This document shows positions 52,669-61,766 of a stretch of 64,000 nt of DNA, piece after piece. Each line of letters opens with the position of its first letter. Positions within the stretch are counted from its first letter, which is position 1. Source of the DNA: Flammeovirga pacifica (GTDB lineage: Bacteria > Bacteroidota > Bacteroidia > Cytophagales > Flammeovirgaceae); NCBI RefSeq assembly GCF_000807855.2, contig NZ_JRYR02000001.1, positions 1,152,565-1,216,564 of the forward strand. The letters run 5' to 3'. Under the pieces are notes generated by a model. It saw nothing but the letters and a program-made list of their open reading frames with translations, was not told where the DNA came from and ran no database searches. The position numbers were made by a program, and so were the translations under genes.

Positions 52669-54645
52669 TTGAAAAAAAATATACTTCTAATATTACTAAC
52701 GCTTATAGGCTATCAATTAAATGCACAAACTATTGTTTGGGCTGATACAGTATATAATTTCAGTTCTGAATTATCTTCTGCTAGTAATTCTGCAAAACAA
52801 GCTTTAGGTAGACCTAATGTACCAAAGAATTTAAATCAACATTCGCATGCTTGGCTAGCAACTGAAGATAGTTTAAGTAGTTTAACTGTTGGGTTTTCAT
52901 ATCCTTTAGAAAATATTCATCAGATTATTGTTGCAGAGAGTTTTTACCATAATGCCATTCAACAAGTAGATATTATTACTGAAAGTAAGTCGAAAATAAA
53001 TGTCTATAATCAAAAAGCAGGGACGCTTCAACATGGTAGTCTTATCAGTAACTTTTTCATTAAACCACCCAAAGAAAAAATCATTGGAATACAAGTGGTA
53101 TTAAATTCACAAAGTTCAACCCTTAGGTGTGGTATTGATGCTATAGGTGTTAGTACTTCGACACAAACTATCAGTGTTTTACCACAAGTAAGCGAATTAC
53201 TGATGGATGAGCTTGAAATAAAAAAGTTATCCTCTGATATCAATACACCTCAAAATGAAAACTCTCCAGTATTAGATATACGAGGCGAAAGATTACTTTT
53301 CACTAGGCATGTAGATCATCGACCTGTATTAATGCAAGGTCATCAAGAGAATGAAAGATGGGAAGTACAAGAAGTGATTTTTGACTCTACATTTAATATA
53401 TTAGACAAGTACATTTCTGCAATTAGTCCAGATGGTATAACTGCATTATCTGTGATTGACGCATCTGGTTCTGAATTTCAATTAAGTACTTTTGAACTTT
53501 CTGATAGTGTTTGGATCAATCAAGAACAGATTATTATTCCAAATGTAGAATTACTGAAACAAAAATCCGATTTCTTCCTCTCGAATAGCCGTAAAGTAAT
53601 GCTGATGTCTCTAACAGATCATCGTCAAGAGAACACCTCTAATTTATATGTTAGTTTTAAACAAGAGAATGGCAGCTGGTCTACCCCAACAAGTTTAGGG
53701 AATCTTATTAATACATTAGGCAAAGAATCTTCTCCTTTCCTATCAGTAGATGGTAAAACATTATATTTTGCTTCTGATGGACATCAAGGGTTTGGAGGAA
53801 AAGATTTATTTGTTGCTAAAAGGCTTTCGGATGATTGGACAGATTGGAGTTCTCCAGAGAATTTAGGAGGTAGTATTAATACTCCTAATAATGAAAGTGA
53901 TTTATTTATACCGATCACAGGAGAATTGGGCTATTTTTCTCGCTCTGATGCTCAAAATCAATCTGATATTTTCAGTATTAAACTTCCTATTTTATTACCT
54001 CCAGAACCAGTTGCACTTATTTCGGGAAGTGTTTTTGATAAAAAATCTAAAGAAGCAGTCCATAGTAGAATTATATATACAGACTTATCTACTCAAGAAG
54101 AAGTAGGTACAGTATTCTCAAATGCACAAACAGGGAAATATTATATCACTTTGCCCTTAGGAAAAGAATATGGTTTCTTAGCTCAAGCAACTGGATATTT
54201 ATCTGAATCTGAAAACATCAACTTAAAAGAGGAGAATAGTGCTATTAAGGCAGAACAAGAACTGTATCTTATTCCTATTGAAAAAGAAGCTCATTTAACG
54301 CTTAATAATATCTTTTTTGATCAAAATAGCAGCTATTTAAAAGATAACTCCTTTGATGAATTAAATAGAGTTGCTTCTCTTTTAAAGAATGAACCAAGTA
54401 TAAAAAAAGTAGAGATTTGTGGTTATACAGATCATCAAGGTGATGCAAAATACAATCAATGGCTTTCAGAAAAAAGAGCCAATTCTGTTAGAAACTATTT
54501 GATTAAAAAAGGGGTAAAACAGGATAGACTTAACGTGATAGGCAAAGGGGAATTAGAACCTATTGCTGACAATAGTACTCCAGAGGGTAGAAAACAAAAT
54601 AGAAGAGTTGTTTTTACCATCACTGAATTAGAGGAAATTAATTAA
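52669..54645 (+). CDS. OmpA-family protein with PD40 repeats
   Basis: This is a 658-residue exported protein. The frame starts with TTG directly before a signal peptide (KKNILLILLTLIGYQLNAQ). No ATG is available, so TTG is accepted. Residues 25-165 form a discoidin-like beta domain (SAKQALGRPNVP, HAWLATED, IGIQVVLNS). PD40/WD40-like repeats follow (about 190-445, SSPFLSVDGKTLYFASDG, FSRSDAQNQSDIF), then a carboxypeptidase-regulatory-like domain (about 450-535). The C-terminus is an OmpA peptidoglycan-binding domain (about 540-655, NNIFFDQNS, SEKRANSVRNYLIKKGV, NRRVVFTI). This layout is frequent in T9SS/gliding-associated proteins; a specific partner is not evident. The end overlaps the convergent gene by 8 bp. 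Confidence 0.85.
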   Translation: MKKNILLILLTLIGYQLNAQTIVWADTVYNFSSELSSASNSAKQALGRPNVPKNLNQHSHAWLATEDSLSSLTVGFSYPLENIHQIIVAESFYHNAIQQVDIITESKSKINVYNQKAGTLQHGSLISNFFIKPPKEKIIGIQVVLNSQSSTLRCGIDAIGVSTSTQTISVLPQVSELLMDELEIKKLSSDINTPQNENSPVLDIRGERLLFTRHVDHRPVLMQGHQENERWEVQEVIFDSTFNILDKYISAISPDGITALSVIDASGSEFQLSTFELSDSVWINQEQIIIPNVELLKQKSDFFLSNSRKVMLMSLTDHRQENTSNLYVSFKQENGSWSTPTSLGNLINTLGKESSPFLSVDGKTLYFASDGHQGFGGKDLFVAKRLSDDWTDWSSPENLGGSINTPNNESDLFIPITGELGYFSRSDAQNQSDIFSIKLPILLPPEPVALISGSVFDKKSKEAVHSRIIYTDLSTQEEVGTVFSNAQTGKYYITLPLGKEYGFLAQATGYLSESENINLKEENSAIKAEQELYLIPIEKEAHLTLNNIFFDQNSSYLKDNSFDELNRVASLLKNEPSIKKVEICGYTDHQGDAKYNQWLSEKRANSVRNYLIKKGVKQDRLNVIGKGELEPIADNSTPEGRKQNRRVVFTITELEEIN

Positions 54646-55225
54646 ATGACCTCAATCTCTTTTTTTGGATATAATTTAAATCTTCCGTAAATACTTTAGA
54701 TGTATTGATATAATAATAGATAATTGCATCCAATAGAATGCTTTTATATTTACTATACAATATTAATTGCTCGTTGGCTTTAAAAAGTTGATCTGCCATT
54801 TGTCCAAACCATAACTGAGGAATTTGCTTCTCTCCTACACAGCTTAATATATCCTCCATTAACAACAGCATTTCTTCAAAGCTGTAATTATCAAATAAAG
54901 TCTTCAACTGTTCTTTAACAATGTAGATGTTTTCTGATTCTTCAATTCCAGTTTTAAGATCTTTCAACCCATCTTTTAATTGTTTCAATCTATTGTTGAG
55001 TTTAATTAGATCTTCTTCTAACTCAATAATCCCTTCTTCTATTACCGCAATAGACAAAATAGATTGAGCAGATTCAATTTTACCAATAGATAAATAGGCC
55101 TCAGCCCATAGTTGAAATTCTTTTAAAGAAACTTCTTGAAAAGAATCTAATTTTTCGGACAATGAATCAATTACTGCATTATAGTTTTTATTCTGGTATT
55201 GTAAAATCAAGTCGACGTATTCCAT
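54638..55225 (-). CDS. Helical protein of unknown function
   Basis: This 195-residue protein without signal peptide is predicted almost entirely helical. The N-terminal part (YNAVIDSLSEKLDSFQEVSLKEFQLWAEAYLSIGKIESAQSIL) looks like TPR-type helices. Residues 75-100 (LIKLNNRLKQLKDGLKDLKTGIEE) form a coiled coil. The rest is acidic and helical. No named family is recognised. Its 3' end overlaps the OmpA-PD40 gene by 8 bp tail to tail. A perfect minus-strand -7 element TATATTTG (55318-55311) lies 86 bp upstream of the ATG and may be its promoter. Confidence 0.65.
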   Translation of the reverse strand: MEYVDLILQYQNKNYNAVIDSLSEKLDSFQEVSLKEFQLWAEAYLSIGKIESAQSILSIAVIEEGIIELEEDLIKLNNRLKQLKDGLKDLKTGIEESENIYIVKEQLKTLFDNYSFEEMLLLMEDILSCVGEKQIPQLWFGQMADQLFKANEQLILYSKYKSILLDAIIYYYINTSKVFTEDLNYIQKKRLRSFN

Positions 55226-55505
55226 TTTTTGTGGGTCTTCTACTTTTATAGTGATGCTTGTATAAACGATTTAAATAGGGTAATGATAGTAAGAAATCAT
55301 ATACATTAACCAAATATAAGATATGTTAAACTGTGAGTAGATTGTTACGAGAAAAATATTTTGAAATAGTAAATAACATCCTAAAAAATATAAGAATAAG
55401 TGTAATTTTACACATTTTTAATAATTCCTATATCTACTATATTGCTCACTATTTAATCTAAAAAGCATTGTATATTTACATAAAATAACTGAAAATTAAA
55501 TCATT

Positions 55506-55850
55506 ATGATTCGAGGATTCATGTTGATATTGACCATGTTGTCAATAGGAACATTAATAAATGAACTAACTGATCTCCCAATACCAGGCAATGTAATTGG
55601 CATGATCATCTTATTCCTTTGTGTACAATTTAAGATTATACCTTATGAATGGGTAAAAGATGCTGCCGCTTCATTAACAAAGAGAATGTCTTTATTCTTT
55701 ATTCCTGCAGGTGTAGGTATGATGGAATATTTAGATCTTCTTCAAGATAACTGGGTCATGATATCTGTAACGATTGTTGGAAGTATGTTTGCAGTTATTT
55801 TAGCTGCTGGGTGGACAGGTCAAATTTTAGGTAAAAAGGATCAAAAATAA
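55506..55850 (+). CDS. lrgA: CidA/LrgA-family membrane protein
   Basis: This is a 114-residue protein with four membrane segments. It has the family motifs LPIPGNVIGMIILFLCV (about 27-43) and SLFFIPAGVGMMEYLDLL (about 74-91). CidA/LrgA proteins are holin-like and pair with LrgB. In the cases studied the pair affects murein hydrolase release, or transports small organic acids such as pyruvate or glycolate. The stop overlaps the lrgB start by one base (TAATG), so the two are co-translated. A TATATTTA box (55471-55478) about 28 bp upstream may be the -7 element. Confidence 0.9.
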   Translation: MIRGFMLILTMLSIGTLINELTDLPIPGNVIGMIILFLCVQFKIIPYEWVKDAAASLTKRMSLFFIPAGVGMMEYLDLLQDNWVMISVTIVGSMFAVILAAGWTGQILGKKDQK

Positions 55851-56554
55851 TGGTAGAGATTATCAAACACTTATTTGAAAGTGAAACGTTTGCATTAGCT
55901 GCAACCTTAGGTTTATTTTTGATCTTTGAACAGGTTTATCAGAAATTAAAAACGCCTTTATTAAATCCTGTATTACTTACCATCATCACATTGATTGTTG
56001 TTTTAATCTATGTAGATGTCCCCTATAAAACATTCAAAGAAAATACACACATGATTCACTTCATGCTAGGACCATCTGTGGTAGCTTTAGGTGTTTTATT
56101 GTATGAACAATTACATACTATCGGGAAAAATGCAATTGCAATTCTTACAGCTACTTTTTTCGGTAGTGTTGCTGGTGTGGTTAGTGTTATCGTCATCGCA
56201 AAACTATTTGGTGCTGATTATGATCTAATTGTTTCAATGGCGCCTAAATCTGTCACCACTCCTATCGCTATGGGTGTTTCTGCACAGAATGGAGGTATTC
56301 CTTCGATGACTGCAGTTTTTGTAATTATTGTTGGAATTCTTGGGGCATCAATTGGTCCATTAGTACTTGAAAAAGTGGGTATAAAAAAACCTTTAGCAAA
56401 AGGATTAGCAATGGGTTCTTGTGCACATGGCATTGGTACGGCAGCAGCAATTCAAATTGGCATGGTAGAAGGGGCAATTAGTGGATTATCTATTGGTTTA
56501 ATGGGTATTTTCACGGCACTAACTACTCCTGTATTATTAGAATTATTTTTCTAG
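55850..56554 (+). CDS. lrgB: LrgB-family membrane protein
   Basis: This 234-residue inner-membrane protein has about 6-7 spans and the LrgB signatures LGPSVVALGVLLYEQ, APKSVTTPIAMGVS and KGLAMGSCAHGIGTAAAIQIG. It acts with LrgA (1-bp overlap) in holin-like or organic acid transport functions. No LytTR two-component regulator, the usual controller of lrgAB, is adjacent. The last 32 bp overlap the end of a minus-strand gene, with no terminator between. Confidence 0.93.
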   Translation: MVEIIKHLFESETFALAATLGLFLIFEQVYQKLKTPLLNPVLLTIITLIVVLIYVDVPYKTFKENTHMIHFMLGPSVVALGVLLYEQLHTIGKNAIAILTATFFGSVAGVVSVIVIAKLFGADYDLIVSMAPKSVTTPIAMGVSAQNGGIPSMTAVFVIIVGILGASIGPLVLEKVGIKKPLAKGLAMGSCAHGIGTAAAIQIGMVEGAISGLSIGLMGIFTALTTPVLLELFF

Positions 56555-56963
56555 AATCAATTTTATCAAGTTCTTTCTTAAACCTCTTATAGTTCCTCCT
56601 ATTCTTCCCCCAGTCAAGCATCTGAGTAGGTAATGAACAAATAGATTTAAAATATATTATTGAAGTATTATTATCCTGAGGCGAAAGCTTCACTTCTATA
56701 TATTCAGAAAATGAAGAAAAACTAAATCCTGTTGTAGCATATGCTCTAAGACTTTCTTGATCATTCCCCACTTTATGAAATCCAGCATTCTTAAGTGCAA
56801 TTGTTATTTTTGACATATTATCATTAACTGACCCACAAAGAGTTTTTCTTGCCTTGTACTTTGCAGTTAATGCGTCTAAATCTTTGGTAAAATGCTTTAT
56901 GGCAAATATGACTGTTATTGTTATAATCAATAACGGCAATTGAAATCCGATAAATAAATCCAT
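56523..56963 (-). CDS. Small membrane-anchored protein of unknown function
   Basis: This 146-residue protein has one N-terminal membrane span (about 6-24, FQLPLLIITITVIFAIKHF) and a cytoplasmic domain of about 120 residues. It includes GFHKVGNDQESLRAYATTGFSFSSFSEYIEVKL and the run LPTQMLDWGKNRRN. I do not recognise a named family. It begins 49 bp after the end of the second caspase gene on the same strand and may share its transcript. The 3' end overlaps lrgB by 32 bp tail to tail. Confidence 0.7.
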   Translation of the reverse strand: MDLFIGFQLPLLIITITVIFAIKHFTKDLDALTAKYKARKTLCGSVNDNMSKITIALKNAGFHKVGNDQESLRAYATTGFSFSSFSEYIEVKLSPQDNNTSIIYFKSICSLPTQMLDWGKNRRNYKRFKKELDKIDSRKIILIIQE

Positions 56964-57012
56964 AGTTATGTTTTTGATAGTGAATAGCTAATATAAAAAA
57001 ATAATACGAATA

Positions 57013-59202
57013 TTATTTAATACTTTCACCAAAAAACGTATGTCGTTCTAAATACCAATTAGCTACCTCTCCTTCCTCTTCATCACCAATCATAAAATCA
57101 TCAACAGATCCATCTTTTCCTCTTGATTGCACTCCTTTTTGTTCAAAAATTGAGGTATCAGTAATGATCTTCTCTGTAGATAGCATCAAAATATTATCTG
57201 TAGAAAATGGTGGTTCTATGTATAATAAATCAGGATCACTCAACATCACTTTAGTTAAATAATCTCCATTCTCATCCTGACATATTTGCTCTGTAAAATT
57301 TTCGACAGCCACTTGGTTATGAGGAAATAGTAAAGTCATTTCACCATTACTTTCTAGTAAAAACACATAAATGTAACGATCTCCTGTTTTCCAATTGAGA
57401 TACAAATTAGGATCGTTGTAAATCACTAAGCCATACTTTTCTCCTTCGATTAAAGCGCCTTCAGTAACAATTTCTTGATCTGATTCTCTTTGAAGCCCCA
57501 ATTTGTAGGGAAAATTAGCCTCATTAGCGGGTACCTTAGATACTAGCCACCCTTTGATATTTCCTAACCTTTTAGCATAATCAGAAAGAACATATATTTT
57601 CTCCTCTGATTTCCAATCTGTTTCATCTGGAAATGGATTTTGATTACTGTTATTATGTGCATGTGCTCTAAGCCAAGCATATTCTAACTTATTATTTTCG
57701 TTAAAACGCCCGATTAGACGGTAATCATAATCTTCATCTTCAACCAATGCTACCTTTGGTTGCCCCGATAAGTCTCCTTGAAGACTTTGAGATACTTTAG
57801 TGGAAGGAGGAATTTCTATAAAAATTTTCTTCCCGTCGATTTTTTTCTTTAAAAGGTCTGTAAGCTTAGATAGTTTAGGCGTTTTTTTACCTAGATTATA
57901 TTTCACATTTTCTACATCAGATCCTTCCCAACCATCGTTTGTTTGATAAACCAATAAGCCTACCTCTTGATCTAAAGGTGAAAATGCAAGTAGATTTTGT
58001 TCTAATAGTTCATCAGAAAGGGTTTTTAACTCCTCTAAATCAATATCAGTCACACCCATTTTCATCACCTTAACTTTCAATCTATCAGGACTAAAAGGTG
58101 CCCACTTACTCACTTTTAATAAATCACCTTCTTTTAATTCATCTTCCCCTTCAATCACTTTTGCATAGCATGAATTGATACCAGACAAAGAAACCACCTT
58201 TAAAGTAATTCCTTTTTCTTCATGGGTTAATTCAGCTCCTTCTACAAGGCCTATTGCATTCCCTCCATCTAAATGAATTTTGAATTTATTTTCAGCATCA
58301 ATTACTGCTACTTTTACTCCCTGATAGCTATCAGATACTTCTCCAAATAAAGGTTTTGCTAATCGTTCTTTCGTTGCTTCTACTACGGGGTCTTGTCTTG
58401 GTACAGAATTATAAAGAATAATAGAATTGACTCTCTTAAAAATATCATCCGCTGATTCATGAATACTTCCCATTTGTAAAGACTTCATAAAAGCATATGT
58501 AAAAACACCATGAGATTGTCCTCTATGGTCTTTATATTCTTTTGCTAATTGATAATCTTGAGCGGCAGAAACAACCAATGCCCCTTTCTCTACTAAGTTT
58601 TTACTTTTAGGATAGCTTTTGTTTAAATCAATATCATCAACAGGTACATAACGAGATCTTAGTTGTTCAACATCAATTTTACCTCTTGATGAAGAACCCG
58701 AGAAACAGTTATCAAATACAACCACTAATTCTCCACCTTTTGATAAAATTCTCGATAAATAATTATTGATTTCAACATCTAAAATATATTCTTCTGTTTT
58801 TAAAACATCTGAAGGTACCAATGCCTCATGTTTTTTATCCGCTTCATAAAATTTTGAGTTTTTGATTTGGGCACCATGACCTGCATAATAAACAAATACA
58901 TCATCGCCTTTATTAACCGAACGTATCAAATTCTCAAACTCTTTGACAATGCTCTTTTTAGTGGTTTGCTTTTCAGAAACCAATAATTCCATGTTCTTGG
59001 TATTGAAACCATACTTTGATTTCAACAAATTATATATGGAAGTAGCATCATTTACTGCCCCATCTAAATCTTGCCACTCAGCGTATCTTGCTTTTTTTGA
59101 ATTGGTATAAGTATCAACACCAATAATCAAGGCATGTTTATCGTTAGCGAAGGATAAAAGAGCAAAACAAAATAATATAGTAAAGCAGAAAAGACGTTTC
59201 AT
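57013..59202 (-). CDS. Secreted caspase-like (C14) protein with DUF4384 domain
   Basis: This is a 729-residue exported protein. A signal peptide (about 1-19) is directly followed by the caspase domain (about 22-280), with HALIIGVDTY, DLDGAVNDA, the His motif YYAGHG (His109) and the Cys motif FDNCFSGS (Cys166). The catalytic dyad is intact. The central part (290-575) is mixed, of unknown fold. A DUF4384 domain is seen at about 595-680 (YGLVIYNDPNLYLNWKTGDRYIYVFL, MTLLFPHN). Proteins of this build occur in gliding bacteria; a role as periplasmic protease or regulator is inferred only. A dyad in the upstream region (59241-59280) may affect expression. Confidence 0.85.
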   Translation of the reverse strand: MKRLFCFTILFCFALLSFANDKHALIIGVDTYTNSKKARYAEWQDLDGAVNDATSIYNLLKSKYGFNTKNMELLVSEKQTTKKSIVKEFENLIRSVNKGDDVFVYYAGHGAQIKNSKFYEADKKHEALVPSDVLKTEEYILDVEINNYLSRILSKGGELVVVFDNCFSGSSSRGKIDVEQLRSRYVPVDDIDLNKSYPKSKNLVEKGALVVSAAQDYQLAKEYKDHRGQSHGVFTYAFMKSLQMGSIHESADDIFKRVNSIILYNSVPRQDPVVEATKERLAKPLFGEVSDSYQGVKVAVIDAENKFKIHLDGGNAIGLVEGAELTHEEKGITLKVVSLSGINSCYAKVIEGEDELKEGDLLKVSKWAPFSPDRLKVKVMKMGVTDIDLEELKTLSDELLEQNLLAFSPLDQEVGLLVYQTNDGWEGSDVENVKYNLGKKTPKLSKLTDLLKKKIDGKKIFIEIPPSTKVSQSLQGDLSGQPKVALVEDEDYDYRLIGRFNENNKLEYAWLRAHAHNNSNQNPFPDETDWKSEEKIYVLSDYAKRLGNIKGWLVSKVPANEANFPYKLGLQRESDQEIVTEGALIEGEKYGLVIYNDPNLYLNWKTGDRYIYVFLLESNGEMTLLFPHNQVAVENFTEQICQDENGDYLTKVMLSDPDLLYIEPPFSTDNILMLSTEKIITDTSIFEQKGVQSRGKDGSVDDFMIGDEEEGEVANWYLERHTFFGESIK

Positions 59203-59240
59203 GTAGATAAAAATTTGATGTTTTTTTTGAGCTATCAGGA

Positions 59241-59280
59241 AATCATTGATTTTGAAAAAAATAGATTTTTCTCAATGATT
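59241..59280. repeat. Interrupted inverted repeat upstream of the second caspase gene
   Basis: Outer arms AATCATTGA and TCAATGATT (9 bp, perfect) enclose inner arms GAAAAA and TTTTTC, with a bulge of four T. It lies 38 bp ahead of the caspase ATG. It may fold in the leader RNA or bind a regulator. Confidence 0.35.
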
Positions 59281-59477
59281 AGATTATGATTATATAAAGA
59301 TACAATATTTAAGAATAATCTAATAATGATTGATTCACCTTGTAAGAATAAAGCTATTCTTTATGTATATGTTATAAATACCTTTAAAAATAGACATTAC
59401 GGAATAATTCTTGATCTTTATAATTGTACTTTACTTTGATAGATTTCAATTGTATACAAATCAATTCAACATTAATT

Positions 59478-61094
59478 ATGAAACAATTTTTTGTACTACT
59501 ACTTATACTTTTTTCTTTACAAACAAGCAAAGCGCAATGGATGAACGAAAATCTAGAAGGAAAATGGATTGGCACCATAGACTTTGAATTGTATCCTGAT
59601 TTGGTTTTTGTGAATATTGATTCTGTCATTAAAGTCAAATTATTCTATCATCAAGAAGAAACAGAAAAAGTAGAAAATTATAAGGAAACTTCTGATTCTC
59701 TTACTTTCCAAATAGACACTCCTTCTATGGCTGCTACTTACCGTGGTGTAATTCTTAACGATAGTACAATTATGGGTAAGCTAGAAGTCGGTTTTAAAAC
59801 TATTGATTGTAACCTCATTCGAATTGCTGCTATCAATATTGAAGACATGGGTAGCTTATTAGGCTATTTTAGTTTTGAAGATGGAAGAGTGATACAAATT
59901 GAACCTTTTTATATAGATGGTACAACTCACCCACTACGAATTTTAGATTACTATAACGGTAAACAAAGAATACTTTATCCTACCTATAAAGATAAAAATA
60001 GAGTCACATTTGCGGCTGGACCAAAAATGGCTACTTCTTATCCAACGGATTTTACCATCACTTTATTTAGAAACAATGAAGGTGAAGCCTTAAGATTACA
60101 ATATGATTCTTTTGTTGAAGGTACTTCTCTTAAAGAAGGAAAACGTTTACAGGAATTAGCTAATACAAAAGAAGTAATAGTCAAAAATGATGGAAATCAA
60201 ATTGAAGGTACATTAACTTATCCCAATATTGATACATCTAAACATCCCTTAGTAATTTTTGTCCCTGGAGCTGGAGCTCAATTTAGAGGAAACTTATTTG
60301 ATGAATATATAAGAACTCTTCCTTATTATGGAATTGCTACTTACGTATATGATAAAAGAGGATGCGGCTTGTCAACTGGTGATAGAAAATCTGCCAATTT
60401 TGATGACTTTGCTAGTGATTTAGAAGCAATCATCAAAAAACTAAAAAAGACTAAACATATCGATGAAAACCGAATTGGTTTAGTAGGTTTTGACCAAGCG
60501 GGATATGTTATGCCTATAGCACTTCAAGAGAATGAAGACATCCAATTTGTGGTCAACTTATCTGGTGCTGTTACTCCTTTTGCTGATCAAGAAATTCAAG
60601 CTTTGCAAAAACGTTTGACTGCCGATCAGTTTACAAAAGAAGACATTGCCATGACACTTAAATATCAAGAATTGTTTATGAAATTCTTAGATGATGGTCA
60701 AAAAACACCTGAGTTAATGGAGGTATACAATAAGATCATTTTAACTCCAATGATCGAATACATTACTACTCTTGATCAAACAGAATACATTGATTGGTGG
60801 AAAAGGTATTATCAATTTGATGCTAAAGAAAGTTGGGAAAAACTCGACATTCCTGTTCTTTGTATTTATGGTGAACAAGACAACCTCTTAGATCCTAATA
60901 CTAATATTGAACGTATTCAATCATTTAAAAATAAAGACCTATTTACGACGAAGATTTTAGAAAAATCTAATCACTTTCTTTTAAGAGGTGGAAAACGTGG
61001 AGATGTTCAACTCACAGAAATTGAAGGTTATCACCCCTATTTATTCAAAACACTCAACGAGTGGATTGGAGAAAAAATGGGATTAATAAAGTAA
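59478..61094 (+). CDS. Exported alpha/beta hydrolase with Asp at the nucleophile position
   Basis: This is a 538-residue protein. The signal peptide MKQFFVLLLILFSLQTSKAQ starts at the ATG 59478; the frame's earlier TTG (59424) would add a leader without sense. A beta-rich N-terminal part (about 22-250) precedes the alpha/beta hydrolase domain, with the oxyanion region VIFVPGAGAQFRG and YDKRGCGLSTGDR. Where most relatives have G-H-S-x-G-G, the sequence is GFDQAG, with Asp339 at the nucleophile. The acid (Asp468 in YGEQDN) and base (His499 in SNHF) remain. An Asp-His-Asp triad is used by haloalkane dehalogenases and epoxide hydrolases. Loss of activity is the alternative. A TTACTTTG box at 59431-59438 may be its -7 element. 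Confidence 0.82.
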   Translation: MKQFFVLLLILFSLQTSKAQWMNENLEGKWIGTIDFELYPDLVFVNIDSVIKVKLFYHQEETEKVENYKETSDSLTFQIDTPSMAATYRGVILNDSTIMGKLEVGFKTIDCNLIRIAAINIEDMGSLLGYFSFEDGRVIQIEPFYIDGTTHPLRILDYYNGKQRILYPTYKDKNRVTFAAGPKMATSYPTDFTITLFRNNEGEALRLQYDSFVEGTSLKEGKRLQELANTKEVIVKNDGNQIEGTLTYPNIDTSKHPLVIFVPGAGAQFRGNLFDEYIRTLPYYGIATYVYDKRGCGLSTGDRKSANFDDFASDLEAIIKKLKKTKHIDENRIGLVGFDQAGYVMPIALQENEDIQFVVNLSGAVTPFADQEIQALQKRLTADQFTKEDIAMTLKYQELFMKFLDDGQKTPELMEVYNKIILTPMIEYITTLDQTEYIDWWKRYYQFDAKESWEKLDIPVLCIYGEQDNLLDPNTNIERIQSFKNKDLFTTKILEKSNHFLLRGGKRGDVQLTEIEGYHPYLFKTLNEWIGEKMGLIK

Positions 61095-61131
61095 CTACTC
61101 CCAATTCTATTTACTCTAAGTAAAATTGGTT

Positions 61132-61182
61132 TAACACAAAGAAACCCTGATACGTTTTACATATCAGGGTTTCTTTGTGTTA
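61132..61182. terminator. Long perfect hairpin between convergent genes
   Basis: A 21-bp perfect stem (61132-61152 with 61162-61182) with a 9-nt loop lies between the hydrolase and acidic protein genes. T-rich sequence is within the arms and not after them, but the position suggests bidirectional termination. Confidence 0.65.
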
Positions 61183-61215
61183 TGTGCAAAAAGCACAAGG
61201 ATATTTTATAATACC

Positions 61216-61638
61216 TTACGCTTCGTTTTGCCAAACGATTTTTCTATTTTTTGAATCTACATTAAGGATTACTCTTAATGGGTTAGGTATAATTACCAAA
61301 CGAGTTGGCTTACTTTCTAACTCATCTACCTCAACTGGTACACCTTGACCGTGGTTACAATCAAATTGTTTACCTAATTCATTAGCTCCAGTATCAACAT
61401 ACTCTTGAGCGATATAACTTAAAGGAGAAAGCACTTCAGTATCTACCTTGTATTCTTCGTGAACATCTCCTAGAAGATCTTCCAAAGTCTCTCCATACTC
61501 ATCAATAAAATCGTCTTCTAATTCATGTAACTCATCCTCGATATCATCATATGATTCGTCTTCATAAGTTAATGCATTTAATTGTTGGCGTTTTTCTATG
61601 ATAGCAATAAGTGCTTTATCAATTGCTGTTGTATCCAT
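61216..61638 (-). CDS. Small acidic protein, probably conserved in Bacteroidota
   Basis: This 140-residue soluble, strongly acidic protein starts with helices (AIDKALIAIIEKRQQLNAL, then an Asp/Glu-rich helical pair). It continues into a beta part with LSPLSYIAQEYVDTG and RLVIIPNPLRVILNVDSKNRKIVWQ. There is no signal peptide or membrane span. I do not recognise a named domain. The well-formed frame, a possible own promoter (61683-61716) and the closing hairpin support a real gene. It stands apart from the aspartate kinase gene by 128 bp. Confidence 0.7.
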   Translation of the reverse strand: MDTTAIDKALIAIIEKRQQLNALTYEDESYDDIEDELHELEDDFIDEYGETLEDLLGDVHEEYKVDTEVLSPLSYIAQEYVDTGANELGKQFDCNHGQGVPVEVDELESKPTRLVIIPNPLRVILNVDSKNRKIVWQNEA

Positions 61639-61682
61639 AATTATTTTATTAAGCAGATTAATGCTTTAGTTAAATTAATTTT

Positions 61683-61716
61683 CAAAGGTTGAATATCTAA
61701 ATTCGTTTTGATCAAA
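61683..61716 (-). promoter_or_regulatory. Possible promoter of the acidic protein gene
   Basis: On the minus strand TTTG (61716-61713), a 22-bp spacer and AACCTTTG (61690-61683) resemble a Bacteroidota promoter, with one mismatch in the -7 element and a long spacer. Confidence 0.35.
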
Positions 61717-61766
61717 CAAAATAAATTTAAGGTTAAATATACAGAAGATTGAATTATTCCTATCAT

